A model generated the notes under the pieces. That model worked only from the letters and a program-made list of their open reading frames with translations, had not been told where the DNA came from and ran no database searches. A stretch of 64,000 nt of DNA from Oxalobacteraceae bacterium (lineage in GTDB: Bacteria > Pseudomonadota > Gammaproteobacteria > Burkholderiales > Burkholderiaceae_D), in NCBI GenBank assembly GCA_027490725.1, contig JAIXXN010000078.1, forward strand, positions 62,001-126,000, in the 5' to 3' direction. The translations under genes and the position numbers were made by a program. Position 1 is the first letter of the stretch, and every line of letters starts with the position of its first letter. Below, piece after piece: positions 16,784 through 25,901 of the stretch.

Positions 16784-18159
16784 TGATAATTCCTTTCATT
16801 CGAGGGTTAGCGGCATCTTAGGGGCCGTTTCTCAAAAACTTGGAATTTACTGAGACACACTTACCGGAGAACTACGAAGGCTGAGATGAAGGGTAATCGC
16901 CCACTCTAGAACGCCCGGTTAAAAATGGGCGATGGCCTCACGTAATATGGTGAAAAGCCGACTCTTACAGATAGTTCGGATTTAGAGGGAGAACCGCATC
17001 GTTTTCGCCACTTTTTTGCCGGCTAGAATAATTCGGATTTGCAGTCGAGCCAGTCGCATTTTTTGCAGCTTTGAGGTCGTAGCGACAAGCCTGAGAGGGC
17101 CACCTTGGGAGGTAGCTGTTTTGCAGGTTACACCCCTAGCGCCTTTGATGGTTGCAGGGTGATTTTCGTTGTTCGAGACATTCAGAAACCTGATTTAAGA
17201 GGCACAGAACCATGACAAAGCAATTTAGTTTTAACATGTACATTGGTTACAGCCCAGCCCCAATTTGCGTAGGAGTTTGCTACCTGCAACCTTGAAAGAG
17301 CAGAAAATCTATCTGCTCCCGGCAACGAGCGTAGGAATGTATTTTCTGCGCGAAACCGTAAAAACCTCGCCACATACTCAATCGGTATTGAACAGGGCCG
17401 CTATCTGCGTTTACAGTATTAATAGCACCATCATTCCCAATGGCGAACTTTACAGCCGCTGGTTTAAAGGCGTCCAATTCTTGGGTACGTATTCTCGTCG
17501 ACTTCACAGGGCGTTCTCGGTCAAACCATACCGTTCGTTCCGATCCCAAACCGACCAGTCGTTCCCCTAGATGAACGCGCACAACATCGGTGAGATTGTG
17601 CGCATTTAGCAGGTTGACAATATGCTACTCTTTAAAGATCCCGTTTGGGGCGGTTCGACAACATTGCGACAAGGACGCGCAAGATAGGCTCCAGCCAGAA
17701 ATTGACGGTGCCGAAATTTGAACCAAGGAGCAGGCGGAGCCAATATGCGCAAGCTGGTCCAGTGCTTCAGCTAACGGCCAGTAGCCGACGGCAATCGGAC
17801 GAAAACACAAACAGGCCCAACGAGAGCAACCTAAGACTCAGAATGAAAAGCGAACGAATGGCTGGTGTGTCGCGGCGCTAATGTTTATAGTCGCGCTTTA
17901 TTCTGCAATGGGAATTCTCCAAGCTGCCAACGTATATGATGAAGTGTGAGCCCGTTTCAACCTGCGGTTTTGGGGGGGCAATCGCTGGTTTCAGCTTGGT
18001 CGTTAGCGTCGTGGCGGATATTTACGCGTTCCGTTTGAAATTGCAATTGGAATGGGCCGAGGTCGGCCAAGAGCAATGGGATGGACTACTCCGCACCTGT
18101 CGGCGTCTGAGCGCCTAAACTGGAGTTTCGATACAACCAGTTGAGCGAAGGAGTCTACC
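16784..18159. other. 1.4-kb stretch without a convincing gene
   Basis: No open frame here has both a credible start and recognisable protein features; the longest candidates (about 100 codons) overlap each other on opposite strands. The sequence is of mixed composition, looks like decayed mobile DNA, and includes a GGGGCCGTTTCTC stretch near 16821 vaguely like a Tn3-type end, with no partner seen. Confidence 0.5.
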
Positions 18160-18201
18160 ATGACGATTATCCCCGTCGGTAACGATCTCGCCAAGAGCGA
18201 T
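18160..18201 (+). pseudogene. Start of an IS110-family transposase (relic)
   Basis: After a good ribosome binding site (GAAGGAG), ATG 18160 begins MTIIPVGNDLAKS. This closely resembles the MTI-x-VG-x-DLAKNVF opening of IS110/IS1111 transposases, including the DEDD-type first Asp. Similarity ends after about 14 codons and the frame soon stops, so only the gene start survives. Confidence 0.45.
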
Positions 18202-18420
18202 CGTTCGCCAATGCTGCCTTTTTCCGGATTTTTAGTATGTCGTATATGATGCGATTGTTACGCGCCCCTCATTGTTTGGAAGACATTCTGCGCGAAAAGC
18301 ACCCAGACGGGTTAGATACAAACCGGCCAAGTTAGGGCACATTTTTCTACCCAATTTTATAGTTACATAGCGCATTGCAAATTAATTAATCAAAACCTAT
18401 CATTAATGAACGAGAATTAA

Positions 18421-20454
18421 ATGGCAAAATCGATTGAACCGAATATCGCTGATTTAGCAAATGGCTGGCTAAAATCTTATAACCTTCCCTACAAATTATA
18501 GCAGGAATCGCTGAACGCAGAAATCGACAAAGCACTTGATGATTATTTTTCAAAAAATGGAGGTGCTGGCGGAAATCGTCCCGATACAAAGCTGCTTCTC
18601 CAAGACAAGAATTTGGACTTCTACCCGATACTTATAGAATACAAAGGTTATAAAGACAAACTGGTAAAGCTCGATGCCAACGGGCAGGTTGAAAATCGAA
18701 AGAGCCAAAATGAACCTCATTTCCAAAACATCAACTCATTTGCTATAAATGGCGCAGTACACTACGCAAACGCCATTTTACACCACACCAGTTATACGAA
18801 TATTATCGCTATTGGCATAACGGGGCATAAAAACGAACAAGGTTTAATTGAACACAAAATCGGCGTCTACTATGTTTCCAAACGCAATCTTGGCGCAGGA
18901 CAGAAAGTAGCTGAATATACCGACCTTTCCTTTTTAGCGCCGGAAAATTTCGATGTTTTTGTTGATAAAATTAAAACGCTCCATCTTTCACAGGATGAGC
19001 TAGAAAAAATAAAAGAACAGCGTGAAAAAGAGATTGATGCAAGCCTCGTTAAACTCAATAACGATATTTATCAGAGCGAAAAAGGGCTTGGCGAAAATGA
19101 TCGTGTTTATCTTGTAGCCGCTTCAATTATCGCGACCATTGGAATTCCGGGCAAAGTACGCCCACTTGAGAAATCAGATTTAAAATCATCCACAGAAAGT
19201 GGAAGTACAGACGGCGATATCATTGTTCGGAAAATTCAGGCATTCTTAGAGGAAAAAAAAATTCCCCGAGAAAAGAAAGATTTAATTATACGAACGCTTC
19301 AGAATACACTGACTACGGATAATATCAATAAAGTCATAGACGGTGAAAGCCAACTGAAACGAGTTTTTACAAAGATCGTCGATGATTTAGGTATATATTA
19401 TAAAATTGGATTAACTACCGATTTTACCGGTAAGCTTTTTAATGAGATGTACGGCTGGCTTGGATTTACTCAGGACAAACTAAACGACGTCGTTCTAACA
19501 CCATCTTATGTTGCAAACCTTTTGGTGAAGCTGGCTCGGGTCAACAAAGACTCCTATGTCTGGGATTTTGCCACCGGATCTGCGGGTTTACTGGTTGCCG
19601 CGATGAACGAGATGCTTGTGGATGCGAAAAATAGCATTACATCTCCGGAGCAGTTGGTACAGAAAGAAATAAAAATTAAAGCTGAACAACTGCTCGGATT
19701 GGAGCTGCTTTCAAGCGTTTATATGCTAGCAATTCTCAATATGATCTTGATGGGCGATGGAAGTTCAAACATTCTCAACAGAGATTCGCTCTCCGACTTT
19801 GATGGAAAATATGGTTTTGGAAAAACGCAGGAAATGTTCCCTGCCGATGCGTTTATCCTCAATCCGCCATACTCGGCAAACGGCAATGGCATGAACTTTG
19901 TTGAAAAAGCACTAAGTATGATGAACAGGGGCTATGCCGCAATTATCATACAAAGCTCTGCTGGCTCTGGGAAAGCCCAGGATTACAATAAAAAAATTCT
20001 GAAAAAAAATACCCTGATTGCTAGTATAAAAATGCCAGTAAATCTATTTATTGGAAAATCGAGTGTTCAAACTAATATATATGTTTTTAAGGTAAATGAA
20101 CCGCATCACAAAGATGAACCGGTGAAATTCATTGATTTTTCAAATGATGGCTACACGCGAACTAACCGTAAAAAAGCGAGTAACAATCTCAAAGATACGG
20201 ATCGCGCAAAAGTACGATACGAAGAGGTGGTAAACCTTGTGCGATTCGGCAAAAGCAAGCTGAAGATATTTACCAGCAGTGAATTTTATGAGGGAAAGAT
20301 TGATCCTAGCAATGGTGCTGACTGGAATAAGACAGCGCCGATAAACGAAAAACCAACATTGCAAGATTTTAAGAAAACCGTTGGCGATTTTCTTGCCTGG
20401 GAAATAAGTAATCTACTGAAAGAGCAAGTCGGAGCTGAGAGCCTGGGAAAGTAG
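18421..20454 (+). CDS. BcgI-like type IIB restriction-modification subunit A (nuclease-methyltransferase), interrupted by amber codon
   Basis: The frame starting at ATG 18421 reads MAKSIEPNIADLANGWLKSY and then meets TAG at 18499-18501 (codon 27). It continues open for 650 more codons with clear family content. An N-terminal PD-(D/E)xK-like nuclease region has Asp66 and Glu73-x-Lys75 (IEYKGYKDK). It is followed by a type I-like N6-adenine methyltransferase with motif I FATGSAG (near residue 383) and NPPY (residues 481-484). This layout and size fit BcgIA, a combined cutting and methylating subunit. Restart after the stop, for example at TTG 18613, would remove Asp66's neighbourhood but keep the methyltransferase. 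The region is AT-rich. Confidence 0.8.
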
Positions 20455-20474
20455 AGGCCCCACTTACCAAGAAA

Positions 20475-21608
20475 TTGCAAGAGGTTAAGTGGGGCGAGTT
20501 CAAGATTGGAAATATGTTTGAAATTTCTAAAACATTGAGCTTTAACAAAGAAAAACTCACATTTGGATTTGGATATGACTATGTAACAAGAACATCTCAA
20601 AACCAAGGTGTTCTACAGCAGACAGGCTTTGTAAATAAAGAGAATATAAACACTTCAGGCAATTGGAGTCTAGGCCTGTTGCAAATGGATTTTTTCTATC
20701 GAGAGAAACCATGGTATGCAGGGCAGTTTGTCAGAAAAATTAGCCACAAAGAAAAAATTACGAAAAATGTCTCTTTATTTCTATCTGTAATATTAAATAG
20801 TCAAAGACAAAGATTGTTATCAGTTCTTGTCAGAGATGTTGATAAAACATTTTTAAAATCTGAAATTCACCTTCCTGTCAAAGCAAATGGTACGGTTGAT
20901 TACGACTTCATGGAGAGATTTATAACAGAGCTAGAAGTGGAACGAATAGCGAAGTTAGATGCATATCTCTCCGCAGCGAACCTTAAAGATTGCATTTTAA
21001 CAGTTGAAGAGCAGAAGGCATTGGATGATTTTGATAATATTGAATGGGGTAATTTTAGACTCGATTTGTTATTCGAAAAACTAAAGACAAAAAAACTACC
21101 TTTCAAAGCAGAAGATTTGCCAAAAAATATAACTGATCAATGTACACTTCCATGTCTCACATCGAGCTTTAACAACCAAGGATTGAACTATTTTGCCCCT
21201 AAAAATGGAGCCACAATCTTAAAGAAGGTTATTTCAATACCGGCCAATAGCGATGTTTATCGAGCCTATTTTCAGCCGCACGAATTCACGGTTTTGTCAG
21301 ACGCATATGCAATTCAGTGGATATTTGATGGAGTTGAGTTATCACCGAATCAGTATTTGTTTGCCGTCCAATGCATTAACAAGGTGACTAATCTACCAGT
21401 ATATTCCTACAAGAATAAATTGGGAGGATGGAATGTCGTGAAAAACAAATCTATCACATTACCCGTCATGCACGGCAAGCCTGATTATGAAACTATGAAC
21501 ACCCTCATTTCTGCCATGAAAAAATTGGCCGTTAAAGATGTCGTTCAATATGCCGACCGAAAGATTCAGATAGCCAAAAAAGCAATTACTGAGGACCATG
21601 GGGCCTAA
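20475..21608 (+). CDS. Restriction-modification DNA specificity subunit (BcgIB-like)
   Basis: A 377-residue specificity subunit with two target-recognition repeats. Each begins with the same signature: WGEFKIGNMFEI near residue 6 and WGNFRLDLLFEKL near residue 190. Each ends in a conserved helical spacer region (VDYDFMERFITELEVERIAKLDAYL and PDYETMNTLISAMKKLAVKDVV). Two recognition domains on one chain give the bipartite, interrupted target typical of type I and IIB enzymes. The only start codon in frame before the first signature is TTG 20475, 20 bases after subunit A ends. It should partner with the preceding gene. Confidence 0.85.
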   Translation: MQEVKWGEFKIGNMFEISKTLSFNKEKLTFGFGYDYVTRTSQNQGVLQQTGFVNKENINTSGNWSLGLLQMDFFYREKPWYAGQFVRKISHKEKITKNVSLFLSVILNSQRQRLLSVLVRDVDKTFLKSEIHLPVKANGTVDYDFMERFITELEVERIAKLDAYLSAANLKDCILTVEEQKALDDFDNIEWGNFRLDLLFEKLKTKKLPFKAEDLPKNITDQCTLPCLTSSFNNQGLNYFAPKNGATILKKVISIPANSDVYRAYFQPHEFTVLSDAYAIQWIFDGVELSPNQYLFAVQCINKVTNLPVYSYKNKLGGWNVVKNKSITLPVMHGKPDYETMNTLISAMKKLAVKDVVQYADRKIQIAKKAITEDHGA

Positions 21609-21618
21609 TTGAAGAGAG

Positions 21619-21663
21619 GCGCATTGCGCCGAATGCTTGAGATACACATTCGGCGCAATGCGC
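21619..21663 (+). terminator. 17-bp perfect stem-loop after the specificity gene
   Basis: GCGCATTGCGCCGAATG (21619-21635) pairs perfectly with 21647-21663 across an 11-base loop, starting 10 bases after the stop. There is no T-tract, so it may stabilise the mRNA end or act as a factor-dependent stop. Confidence 0.5.
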
Positions 21664-21790
21664 AAATAAGGCGCTCCGATTGCGCTTCACTGCGACCATT
21701 TGCGCATTTCCTGAGTGACTCCCAAGGGGCGGAAGCCCCCCGGTCATTTAAAAACCATCACCCCCAATTCACCTGATGACGCTTGGTGTG

Positions 21791-21890
21791 TCGGCATCCG
21801 ATCGGAATCAATGGCCTAATCCGGATCGGAATCACTGGCTGGGGTTGCACAGTAATGCTTGGCTTGTTTTGAATTGGAATGACTGTTTGG
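21791..21890. mobile_element. Possible IS21-family end relic (repeated GGATCGGAATCACTGGC)
   Basis: Three related copies lie in tandem at 21799-21817, 21823-21840 and 21871-21888, around CGGAATCAATGGCCT, CGGAATCACTGGCTG and TGGAATGACTGTTTG. IS21-family elements carry multiple subterminal repeats of this kind. No istA/istB gene remains here. The surrounding 21664-22180 holds no gene that I can support. Confidence 0.35.
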
Positions 21891-22183
21891 TTTTGACCGG
21901 GATACGCACTTGGACACTCCATGGGGAGCTGCATTAGCAGGCCATCATGGCCCGCCTCTGCTCAGCGGGCCGTTTAGGCGTTGATGGCTTTGCTGGGAGC
22001 ATTTTTTAGGGGGGGACTTCAGATCCGGCGGGGCAATGTACGGTTTTTTACTGCAGCGAATACCTGTGTGATTCTTATACCGTCCTGGCCCTTTTCATCA
22101 GCATAGTCATGAACGAAAAACTCGGAACTGGTGATACAGACCCCTGTGCCGAACCAGCCATTATCCTTAAGCCCCCGAGTGAT

Positions 22184-22423
22184 TCAGGTCGACGGTGTCA
22201 ATATCTGCCGTGGTTCCGTGATAGTAGACGGCAGGCTGGCGCGGGGCATATTTTCCAATGCCTCCAATCGCTCGTAAGGGTCGGGACTGTCCCAAGAAGG
22301 AGGGGGCGCCGCCGGCAGCGTCATCAGCAACGCTGTAAGTTCCTCCGTACTCTTCGTCATTTTGATGGCCAAGATGAATTGTTCTTGCTCCTGCTTGTTC
22401 ACCCTTGGCCTCTCAGTCACCAT
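22184..22423 (-). CDS. Small hypothetical protein (79 residues), weakly supported
   Basis: An ATG-started frame (MVTERPRVNKQEQEQFILAI) with a hydrophilic, Pro-rich second half. No ribosome binding site of note and no family recognised. It may be a gene remnant among insertion-sequence debris. Confidence 0.3.
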   Translation of the reverse strand: MVTERPRVNKQEQEQFILAIKMTKSTEELTALLMTLPAAPPPSWDSPDPYERLEALENMPRASLPSTITEPRQILTPST

Positions 22424-22518
22424 AGAATTGCTTGAAATTCGGCTTTTTGATTATGAGCCGCTGTGGATAAAACAGCAGCGTAGCGCCGGGCGCTTTCTGC
22501 GCCTAATAGGCTTTGCGA

Positions 22519-22740
22519 TCAAATTATTGTAATGCAACTTCGGCAATCTGGCGATCCGCGTCGCGACTTGGCCAGCGCGGCGGCCTCTTCTTGATCGACT
22601 GTCGAGAATGCCGCTGGCGTGCCGTTATCGGCCTTTCCGCTCAGTCCTTCGCCATGCTGGGCCCATGTGTCGACCGTGATGGCATTTACCGCATCAGGAT
22701 CGGTGACGACACGCGAGACATCGAAGCGGTGGCTGCGCAT
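22519..22740 (-). CDS. Hypothetical 73-residue ORF or gene remnant
   Basis: The frame has a coding-like bias to G/C in third positions and continues upstream of its first ATG (AAKAISAMRSHRFDVSR) until a stop, as if it were the end of a once longer gene. The composition is richer in G+C than the AT-rich neighbours. No family recognised. Confidence 0.3.
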   Translation of the reverse strand: MRSHRFDVSRVVTDPDAVNAITVDTWAQHGEGLSGKADNGTPAAFSTVDQEEAAALAKSRRGSPDCRSCITII

Positions 22741-22899
22741 GGCACTGATCGCCTTGGCAGCTATTGTGGGCTAGGCCTGACATTGTTCAAGTGTTCTTCT
22801 TGGGCGTCCCATAGTCTTAAATTGTCTCCCGTCAGACTCATGCCAGCTTGCAATGTGAAATTGGTTGAAGTACTTAAAGTATAGCCAATTGATTATCTG

Positions 22900-23012
22900 T
22901 GTTGGAAAACGAACGATTTCTAACACCTCTGAAAGTCCATCTATAGTTATGTAAATAAATTAGGGCTTGCCATTTCTAACAGGTAAATATATTCTAACAG
23001 TGTTTTCTAACA
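22900..23012. repeat. Repeated TTTCTAACA sites upstream of the serine recombinase (res-like)
   Basis: The octamer TTCTAACA occurs at 22918, 22974, 22992 and 23005, and an inverted near-copy (GTGTTGGAAAAC) at 22900-22911, which pairs with GTTTTCTAACAC at 23002-23013. Repeated half-sites just before a resolvase gene are the usual layout of a res/operator site. Confidence 0.5.
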
Positions 23013-23040
23013 CAGCTAGCACTTCTACCTAGGAAAAACC

Positions 23041-23604
23041 ATGGCAACCTTCGCATACGGCCGCGTCAGCACCACTGAACAAAGCGCAGACAATCAGAAG
23101 CTGGAAATTGAAGCTGCTGGCCATGTGGTCGACTATTGGTTCGCAGACACCATCAGCGGAAAGACGAGTGCTACACAGCGCCCACAGTTCGCCGCGCTGC
23201 TAGGACAGATTCGAAATGGCGAAACGCTGATAGTTGCAAAGTTAGACCGCCTAGGCCGCGATGCGCAGGACGTCGGAGCAACCGTCAAATTGCTAGCTAC
23301 TCGCAAAATCAGCGTAATCGTCATGCAGCTGGGCAAACTAGACCTGACCTCACCCGCAGGCAAGATGATGTTAACCATGCTTGCGGCCGTGGCCGAGATG
23401 GAGCGCGATATGCTGGTCGAGCGCACTCAAGCTGGTTTAGCCCGAGCTAAAAGCGAAGGCAAGACTCTAGGTCGTCCGTCTAAAACCAACGCCGAGCAGC
23501 GCACTGAAATCATCGCTAAATATGCCGCCGGCGAAAGCGTGAGCGCGCTAGCCCGCAGCTATAACGTTTCGCGCGCCAGCATTTTAAGTGTCGTAAAGTC
23601 TTGA
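23041..23604 (+). CDS. Serine recombinase (resolvase/invertase family)
   Basis: A 187-residue small serine recombinase. The catalytic Ser is in YGRVSTTEQSADNQ (residue 10). Conserved Args lie in KLDRLGRDAQD, followed by the GKMMLTMLAAVAEMERDMLVERTQAGL long helix and a C-terminal helix-turn-helix (ESVSALARSYNVSRASILSVV). Such enzymes resolve cointegrates or invert short segments. It is complete and preceded by repeated sites that could be its target. No transposase gene accompanies it. Confidence 0.93.
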   Translation: MATFAYGRVSTTEQSADNQKLEIEAAGHVVDYWFADTISGKTSATQRPQFAALLGQIRNGETLIVAKLDRLGRDAQDVGATVKLLATRKISVIVMQLGKLDLTSPAGKMMLTMLAAVAEMERDMLVERTQAGLARAKSEGKTLGRPSKTNAEQRTEIIAKYAAGESVSALARSYNVSRASILSVVKS

Positions 23605-23629
23605 TATTCCTTGAAGGAATGGCTTCCGT

Positions 23630-24751
23630 TTATTGCGCTAATTGAAAGCTGATTTTTAGATCATTTAGCCAACTGACATCAAGCAGTTTATCGTGCTGCA
23701 TGCGCCCCACCACGATTCCCGGATGTATCCCAACTGAACTCGCGAATTGCTCAACTGCGGCGCGGGTCTTTGGTAGCGTCGCAAGCTGGCTCGCTGCTGT
23801 AGGCGGAATCAAAATATCTCGTGCCCAGGCATTAGCCTCGACTTCCTCGGGGGAGTTAGAGCCCTCTTTATTAGGGTCATCTAAAAACACAGCTGTCTTT
23901 TGTTTGCTATGGAGCAGAATGTGCGCAGCCTCATGGAAAAAACTAAACCAGAATTTATCGTTAGTTTTCCCATACAAAGAAAGCTGAATTAGCGCCTTAT
24001 GAGGGTTTAACCATCGGGCGACACCGGAAACATGAGTTCTAGGAAGGGCAGGAACGACGACGAACGCTACCCCTGACTCATGTAAAAGTGTCTTCATTCG
24101 CTGATGAAATTGCTGGGGTGGCTGCGTGGTAAGCGACAATATCTCGTTTAGAGCTTTCTTAAAATTATCCTCGCTATACCGAGGTCCTTCTAGCCGCTCG
24201 GCCACACGCTCGCCAAGACGTAGCCAAGCCGAGATAGCGGCAACATCGGCTTGCTCTTCCCGGCTTCTACGAAATGCCAATTCCATTTTTCCGTACTGGT
24301 TCTCCCATTGTTCCGGGCTCGCAACGCCGAAAAATGCCAATAGCTCACCCACGAGCGAAGGCTTCGATTTCTTGTCTAAACGTCGTTTGGACAAAACATC
24401 CAAGTCCATCATCTCCTTGAGAGGAAAGCGTTCCAACCAAGGCACCATATCCGCGTTACGCTGTGCGGCGTCAATCAGTGCTGCGCGCTCTCTGTATTGA
24501 GCTTCTCTGGTTAGCCAAAATCCTACAGAACCACCAAGAACATTTCGAAGTCGAATAGCTGCATCTTCAGTTAAAGAGACTTTCCCTTTGATTAACTGAT
24601 TCACGTGCTTGGGCGAAAAGCCGAGTCGGTCGGCTAGTTGCTGTTGCGTCCAATCCCTCTCTTCTAGCAGGTCGAGTATGGTATCTCCTGGGGGTGAAAC
24701 CCAATCAGGAGCGAACTCCGCGCTGTCAGCGGTATTAGAAATGCTAATCAT
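23630..24751 (-). CDS. HigA-like antitoxin fused to an ImmA/IrrE metalloprotease domain
   Basis: A 373-residue protein. Residues 25-85 are an XRE/HigA-type helix-turn-helix (ILDLLEERDWTQQQLADRLGFSPKHVNQLIKGK). The C-terminal half is a COG2856-type peptidase with the zinc motif HEAAH and downstream EEVEANAWARDILIP. The start overlaps the end of the toxin gene (24744-24751), so both are translated as a pair. The antitoxin would neutralise the toxin and repress the operon; the protease domain suggests regulated self-removal or repressor cleavage (inference). Confidence 0.9.
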   Translation of the reverse strand: MISISNTADSAEFAPDWVSPPGDTILDLLEERDWTQQQLADRLGFSPKHVNQLIKGKVSLTEDAAIRLRNVLGGSVGFWLTREAQYRERAALIDAAQRNADMVPWLERFPLKEMMDLDVLSKRRLDKKSKPSLVGELLAFFGVASPEQWENQYGKMELAFRRSREEQADVAAISAWLRLGERVAERLEGPRYSEDNFKKALNEILSLTTQPPQQFHQRMKTLLHESGVAFVVVPALPRTHVSGVARWLNPHKALIQLSLYGKTNDKFWFSFFHEAAHILLHSKQKTAVFLDDPNKEGSNSPEEVEANAWARDILIPPTAASQLATLPKTRAAVEQFASSVGIHPGIVVGRMQHDKLLDVSWLNDLKISFQLAQ

Positions 24752-25073
24752 GGTAATCCCCGATAAATTCGATGCAGATGATAGTTACCCGAGACCAATC
24801 TATAGATTCGTCGTTACGTCGCGGTGTTGGGTCGTTCGCTGGGGCAAAAACAAGTCTGTATCCTCCGGCCAACTCAACGGCAAATTGACCTTTACGGTCG
24901 CCGTGCAAAGGATGAGGTCGACCAGCTACAAGGTCGCTGACGCAATCCACTGCAGCCAAGTCCGCAAGCCTACTTTGGAGTTTTCGTGCGCAGCTAGCGC
25001 CTAGCTGCTTCACAGCCACGACCTGCTTTTCGCAGGTTTCACGCAGCCTCTTGTCCGCAAATTCGATTTTCAG
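24744..25073 (-). CDS. RelE/HigB-like toxin
   Basis: A small RelE-superfamily toxin, predicted mRNA interferase. The family N-terminus (KIEFADKRLRETCEK) is only encoded if translation begins upstream of the GTG at 25019, at a CTG near 25073 preceded by AGGAG. The rest is ASCARKLQSRLADL, LVAGRPHPLHGDRKGQFAVEL and GYRLVFAP, typical of this HigB-like group. With the CTG start it has 109 residues. It is the first gene of the toxin-antitoxin operon. The exact start is uncertain. Confidence 0.8.
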   Translation of the reverse strand: MKIEFADKRLRETCEKQVVAVKQLGASCARKLQSRLADLAAVDCVSDLVAGRPHPLHGDRKGQFAVELAGGYRLVFAPANDPTPRRNDESIDWSRVTIICIEFIGDYHD

Positions 25074-25103
25074 GAGTATCTCCTACAGGGGGTATGGTAA
25101 CTT

Positions 25104-25124
25104 CATTTACCAAATTGGTAAATG
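25104..25124 (-). promoter_or_regulatory. Palindromic operator of the toxin-antitoxin operon
   Basis: CATTTACCAA-A-TTGGTAAATG is a perfect 10-bp dyad with a single central base, about 30 bases upstream of the toxin start. A TTGATA on the minus strand (25129-25134) could be the -35. HigA-type antitoxins bind such dyads. Confidence 0.6.
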
Positions 25125-25241
25125 ACATTATCAATCGAACGTGCAAATCAGGCAACTTAAAAATGACTTGTACTAGGTTCTGTCAAAGCCACTAAGATTG
25201 CAATTTTCACAAATCATGCTGGCATGGAACTTAAAAACAAA

Positions 25242-25265
25242 AGCCCAGCACGTGAAGGCTGGGCT
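25242..25265 (-). terminator. Terminator of the 25360-25626 gene
   Basis: AGCCCAGC / GCTGGGCT with an 8-base loop; read on the minus strand it is followed by TTTTGTTTTTAAG, a proper T-tract. Confidence 0.7.
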
Positions 25266-25359
25266 AAGCGCTTGATTCCGATGGTGCTGAATGGCGCTAA
25301 CAAAGCGGGCTAGTCTTTTGTACGCCGCCTTCAATTTAATGATCAGTATGAAAATTACC

Positions 25360-25626
25360 TTAGGGAAATTTAGCGCGCCGATCCGCAAGTTCCTGCAGCT
25401 TGTCAAAAATCATTGGCAAATCGTGAATCGAGTACCGACGCTCCAACTTTGACCACGTCGTTCCCGCAGGTCGATCTACGTCGACCTCGATGTAGTCTAA
25501 ATCAAGCGCTTTCGCCGCTACTCCGGCATTCGTTGCATGTAACTCGATGCCAGTATGAGAGGCAAATCTGGCTACGATTTCAGCTGCTGCAAGACATTCT
25601 TCACCAGCAGCAATTAATCTGGTCAT
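25360..25626 (-). CDS. Small hypothetical protein, 88 residues
   Basis: An ATG start with a good ribosome binding site (GAAGGACTACTTTA before ATG) and a terminator about 95 bases after the stop support this as a real monocistronic gene. The protein begins MTRLIAAGEECLAAAEIVARF and contains YIEVDVDRPAGTTWSKLERRY. It looks soluble and folded. No family recognised. A palindrome upstream may be its operator. Confidence 0.6.
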   Translation of the reverse strand: MTRLIAAGEECLAAAEIVARFASHTGIELHATNAGVAAKALDLDYIEVDVDRPAGTTWSKLERRYSIHDLPMIFDKLQELADRRAKFP

Positions 25627-25701
25627 TAAAGTAGTCCTTCATTTAAGGGAATAATGGTAGGGACGGCCCCTCCTGTCCCAGGTATAAAAACCAGACCTTT
25701 C

Positions 25702-25718
25702 GATCATTCAGAATGATC
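25702..25718 (-). promoter_or_regulatory. Palindrome upstream of the 88-residue gene
   Basis: GATCATTC-A-GAATGATC is a perfect 8-bp dyad with one central base, 76-92 bases before the start of the minus-strand gene. It could be an operator. The region up to 25901 holds nothing else I can name. Confidence 0.4.
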
Positions 25719-25901
25719 ACTTAACTGTGCCACAGTCAAATCTAGCAGCACAAGAAAAAATCTAACGTAAACTATAATTTGAACAGATTAGAGCAACAAG
25801 CCGCGTAAAGCATATCGTCACCTCACTTTTAGTAAGCCGTACCTTTAGATAAACCAGAATCATCGCGTCAGCGAGATTAACAGACCATAGATCTGTCGTC
25901 G

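Noticed and set aside
16821..16860. GGGGCCGTTTCTC as a Tn3-family terminal repeat paired with the serine recombinase
   Set aside because: No matching inverted end or tnpA was found in the window, and similarity is short.
17265..18118. Several 60-100 codon frames in the decayed stretch
   Set aside because: Overlapping on both strands, no ribosome binding sites, and no recognisable protein features.
18499..18501. Programmed decoding of the amber codons as selenocysteine or pyrrolysine
   Set aside because: Selenocysteine uses TGA, and nothing in the window hints at pyrrolysine machinery; nonsense mutation or error is simpler.
25173..25406. 77-codon minus-strand frame after the toxin operon
   Set aside because: It overlaps the terminator and the end of the better-supported 88-residue gene and has no binding site.
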